Shown here: piece by piece, positions 62,746 through 64,000 of the stretch
How the letters are laid out: each line of letters opens with the position of its first letter
How positions within the stretch are numbered: the first letter of the stretch is position 1
Assembly: GCF_014200495.1 (NCBI RefSeq)
Contig: NZ_JACHBY010000002.1
Coordinates: 558,001-622,000, forward strand
Length of the DNA stretch: 64,000 nt
From: Mucilaginibacter geliditolerans
Lineage (GTDB): Bacteria; Bacteroidota; Bacteroidia; Sphingobacteriales; Sphingobacteriaceae
Reading direction: 5' to 3'
Made by a program: the position numbers and the translations under genes
The notes under the pieces: model-generated
The model's input: only the letters and a program-made list of their open reading frames with translations
The model's database searches: none
Told to the model about the DNA's origin: nothing

Positions 62746-63291
62746 CTACAACAAAACAACATCAATCAATCCCTTACCACCTGCATAATCCCTCGCACTG
62801 CTATATAAATAATGCTCCGGCTCATCAACCCACCCGGCAGTAACAGGATTATGATGTACATAATCAAGCTTTTGATCCATCACACCATTACTATATAACT
62901 CGATAGGATAATTGCCCTGTTGCCAAAACTGATATTGCTCATTATTTGGATTAAGTTTACCTTCCCGTTCAAAAAACCACAACATCCATTCGCGCCTGCT
63001 TTCCAGTGTATTTTCATTGATGGCTTTAATCAGCGTTTTTGAAGTATGCCTTTTCATATCTCTTAAAATACCCGGCAAGGGTTTATCTTTTGTCCCGATA
63101 ATCATATGTACATGATTACTCATAATAACCCAGGCATATACTTCAAGCCCCTTATTTGCAATGCAGAATTTGATGCTGTCAACAAGAATATCTTTGTATA
63201 ACCTTCTGGTAAATACATCTATCCATCTTATAACTGAAAAGGTTACGAAATGGAGATTTTCTTTATTGCGGAATTTGTAATTACTGCTCAT
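62746..63291 (-). CDS. REP-associated tyrosine transposase (RAYT, Y1/IS200-like)
   Basis: This 181-aa protein has the HUH motif in SNHVHMII (His60, His62) and the family's KLDYVHHNPV with a candidate catalytic Tyr. The N-terminus FRNKENLHFVTFSVIRW and the helix RDMKRHTSKTL are typical. Unlike classical insertion sequences, RAYTs are single-copy domesticated enzymes associated with REP hairpins. The flanking 43-bp inverted repeats fit that. Confidence 0.9.
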   Translation of the reverse strand: MSSNYKFRNKENLHFVTFSVIRWIDVFTRRLYKDILVDSIKFCIANKGLEVYAWVIMSNHVHMIIGTKDKPLPGILRDMKRHTSKTLIKAINENTLESRREWMLWFFEREGKLNPNNEQYQFWQQGNYPIELYSNGVMDQKLDYVHHNPVTAGWVDEPEHYLYSSARDYAGGKGLIDVVLL

Positions 63292-63331
63292 ATTTTAATG
63301 GTTTTCATTTTTAAGCTGGAAGCTTTTGCCA

Positions 63332-63374
63332 TGCTGCACCACGAGTTACGCTGCGCTAAACTCGCGGCAGCAAT
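63332..63374. repeat. REP-like element, right copy
   Basis: This 43-bp sequence is the exact reverse complement of 62674-62716, on the other side of the RAYT gene. Stem words TGCTGCACCACGAGTT and AACTCGCGGCAGCA pair with a few mismatches, giving a foldable hairpin. Confidence 0.8.
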
Positions 63375-63382
63375 TAATATTT

Positions 63383-64000
63383 TTAATCTTTCAAAAACGG
63401 GTTAAAATTCCTTGTACCAATTTCCATACCTGCAGCGCGGCAAACAGTTTTATCGCCGAATTTAAAGTTGATCCTGTCCATGGCCTGGTAAAGCCTGATG
63501 CGCTCCTCATTATCTTCAAACAGGTTTATCTGGTAACTGCCGGTTGTAAGCTGACTAAGCCTCACCCCTATCAATCTTATTGACCGGCTTTGGTTCCAGG
63601 CTTTACTGAGCAGATTTTTTATTCCGGGTATCAGGATATGCTCAGCGGCTGTGAGTGGTATTTTTTCCTGTTGGGTATGCGTTTCAAAATTCCCGTAACG
63701 GATCTTTATTGCAAGGCATGAGGCCAGTTTATTTTCGCGGCGAAGCTTACCCGCCAGTTCCTCCGTCATGGAGATGATGACTGTTTCCAGCGTTTTTTTA
63801 TCCGACACATTATCATTAAAGGTATGTTCGGTTGAGATGGATTTTCTATCTGAATGCGGCACGATCTCGCCATAATCAATTCCCCTAGCCTTTTCCCATA
63901 TCCAGGTGCCTGCTTTCCCGAAAACTGTTTCCAAAAAGCGTAATTCAACACGTTGCAGATCGCCAATTTTCTCGAGGCCGTAGCCATAAAGTTTGCTACA
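63383..64000 (-). CDS. dinB: DNA polymerase IV (DinB), C-terminal part (runs off the window)
   Basis: The minus-strand frame is open to the window edge (over 200 codons seen). The visible part is the thumb/little-finger region of a Y-family polymerase: LYGYGLEKIGDLQRVE (helix-hairpin-helix), ARGIDYGEIVP, RKSISTEHTF and SIRLIGVRLSQL. The catalytic palm lies outside the window. The end of the protein reads GTRNFNPFLKD. Its stop lies 9 bp from the right REP-like element. Confidence 0.9.
   Translation of the reverse strand, partial: CSKLYGYGLEKIGDLQRVELRFLETVFGKAGTWIWEKARGIDYGEIVPHSDRKSISTEHTFNDNVSDKKTLETVIISMTEELAGKLRRENKLASCLAIKIRYGNFETHTQQEKIPLTAAEHILIPGIKNLLSKAWNQSRSIRLIGVRLSQLTTGSYQINLFEDNEERIRLYQAMDRINFKFGDKTVCRAAGMEIGTRNFNPFLKD

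Noticed and set aside
1..64000. CRISPR arrays and rRNA genes
   Set aside because: I found no regularly spaced repeats with spacers and no rRNA-like conserved stretches in the window.

Overview
The window looks like a Bacteroidota chromosome, most likely Sphingobacteriaceae (Mucilaginibacter/Pedobacter-like). The evidence is a SusC/SusD pair, a GLPGLI-family protein, CarboxypepD_reg-type outer-membrane barrels, MobA/B/C genes of the BfmA-DUF5712-TraG kind, TAnnTTTG-type -7 promoter boxes (for example before rplU and rnr) and a tRNA without encoded CCA. The genus call is inference; the phylum is well supported.

Layout. (1) 1-1015 is left chromosomal flank: the start of a secreted surface protein, then an orphan terminator. 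(2) 1016-47719 is a 46.7-kb integrated mobilizable island, bounded by a 17-bp direct repeat of the 3' end of tRNA-Pro(UGG). The intact tRNA lies at the right end. (3) 47830-64000 is ordinary chromosome: a Gly-rich secreted protein with an outer-membrane barrel, rnr, a polyprenyl diphosphate synthase, TonB-domain proteins, rplU-rpmA, a dicarboxylate symporter, an ECF sigma with a membrane partner, a GNAT, a RAYT transposase flanked by REP-like inverted repeats, and the end of dinB.

Inside the island, from left to right: a frameshifted DUF6263-like relic and a methyltransferase (1.3-3.0 kb); a RiPP/bacteriocin-like cluster (3.3-15.4 kb, minus strand); a fossil relaxase and a TetR gene (16.2-17.9 kb); a polysaccharide utilization locus (18.0-41.6 kb) with GH30, beta-helix, GH43, a ThuA/DUF4350-like protein, GH127/146, GH88, SusD, SusC, an ECF sigma, a sigma region-2-only paralogue, a heparinase-type lyase, a YhcH relic, LacI regulators and an alginate-lyase-type enzyme; and the mobility module (41.8-47.7 kb) with MobC coupling protein, DUF5712 relaxase, BfmA-type accessory protein, candidate oriT, a 53-aa coupled small protein and a large serine recombinase. 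No type IV secretion apparatus is present, so the island should need a helper for transfer.

The RiPP cluster is the best candidate for a new system. A 69-aa precursor with a double-glycine leader and a 37-residue core carrying 8 cysteines sits beside a C39/VKOR/thioredoxin-like membrane protein. Downstream are a GLPGLI protein, an outer-membrane barrel, a C39-peptidase ABC exporter, an HlyD adaptor, a two-domain glycosyltransferase and a LanC-like protein that lacks the zinc ligands. No lanthipeptide dehydratase is present. This gene set resembles a glycocin pathway (disulfides plus glycosylation, as for sublancin) with Gram-negative envelope parts; that is an inference.

The integration junction is also notable. 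The recombinase reading frame runs through the attachment core into the antisense strand of the tRNA. In the excised circle the same frame would stop directly after the core. The island also carries its own hairpin plus U-tract exactly where it has displaced the native tRNA terminator.
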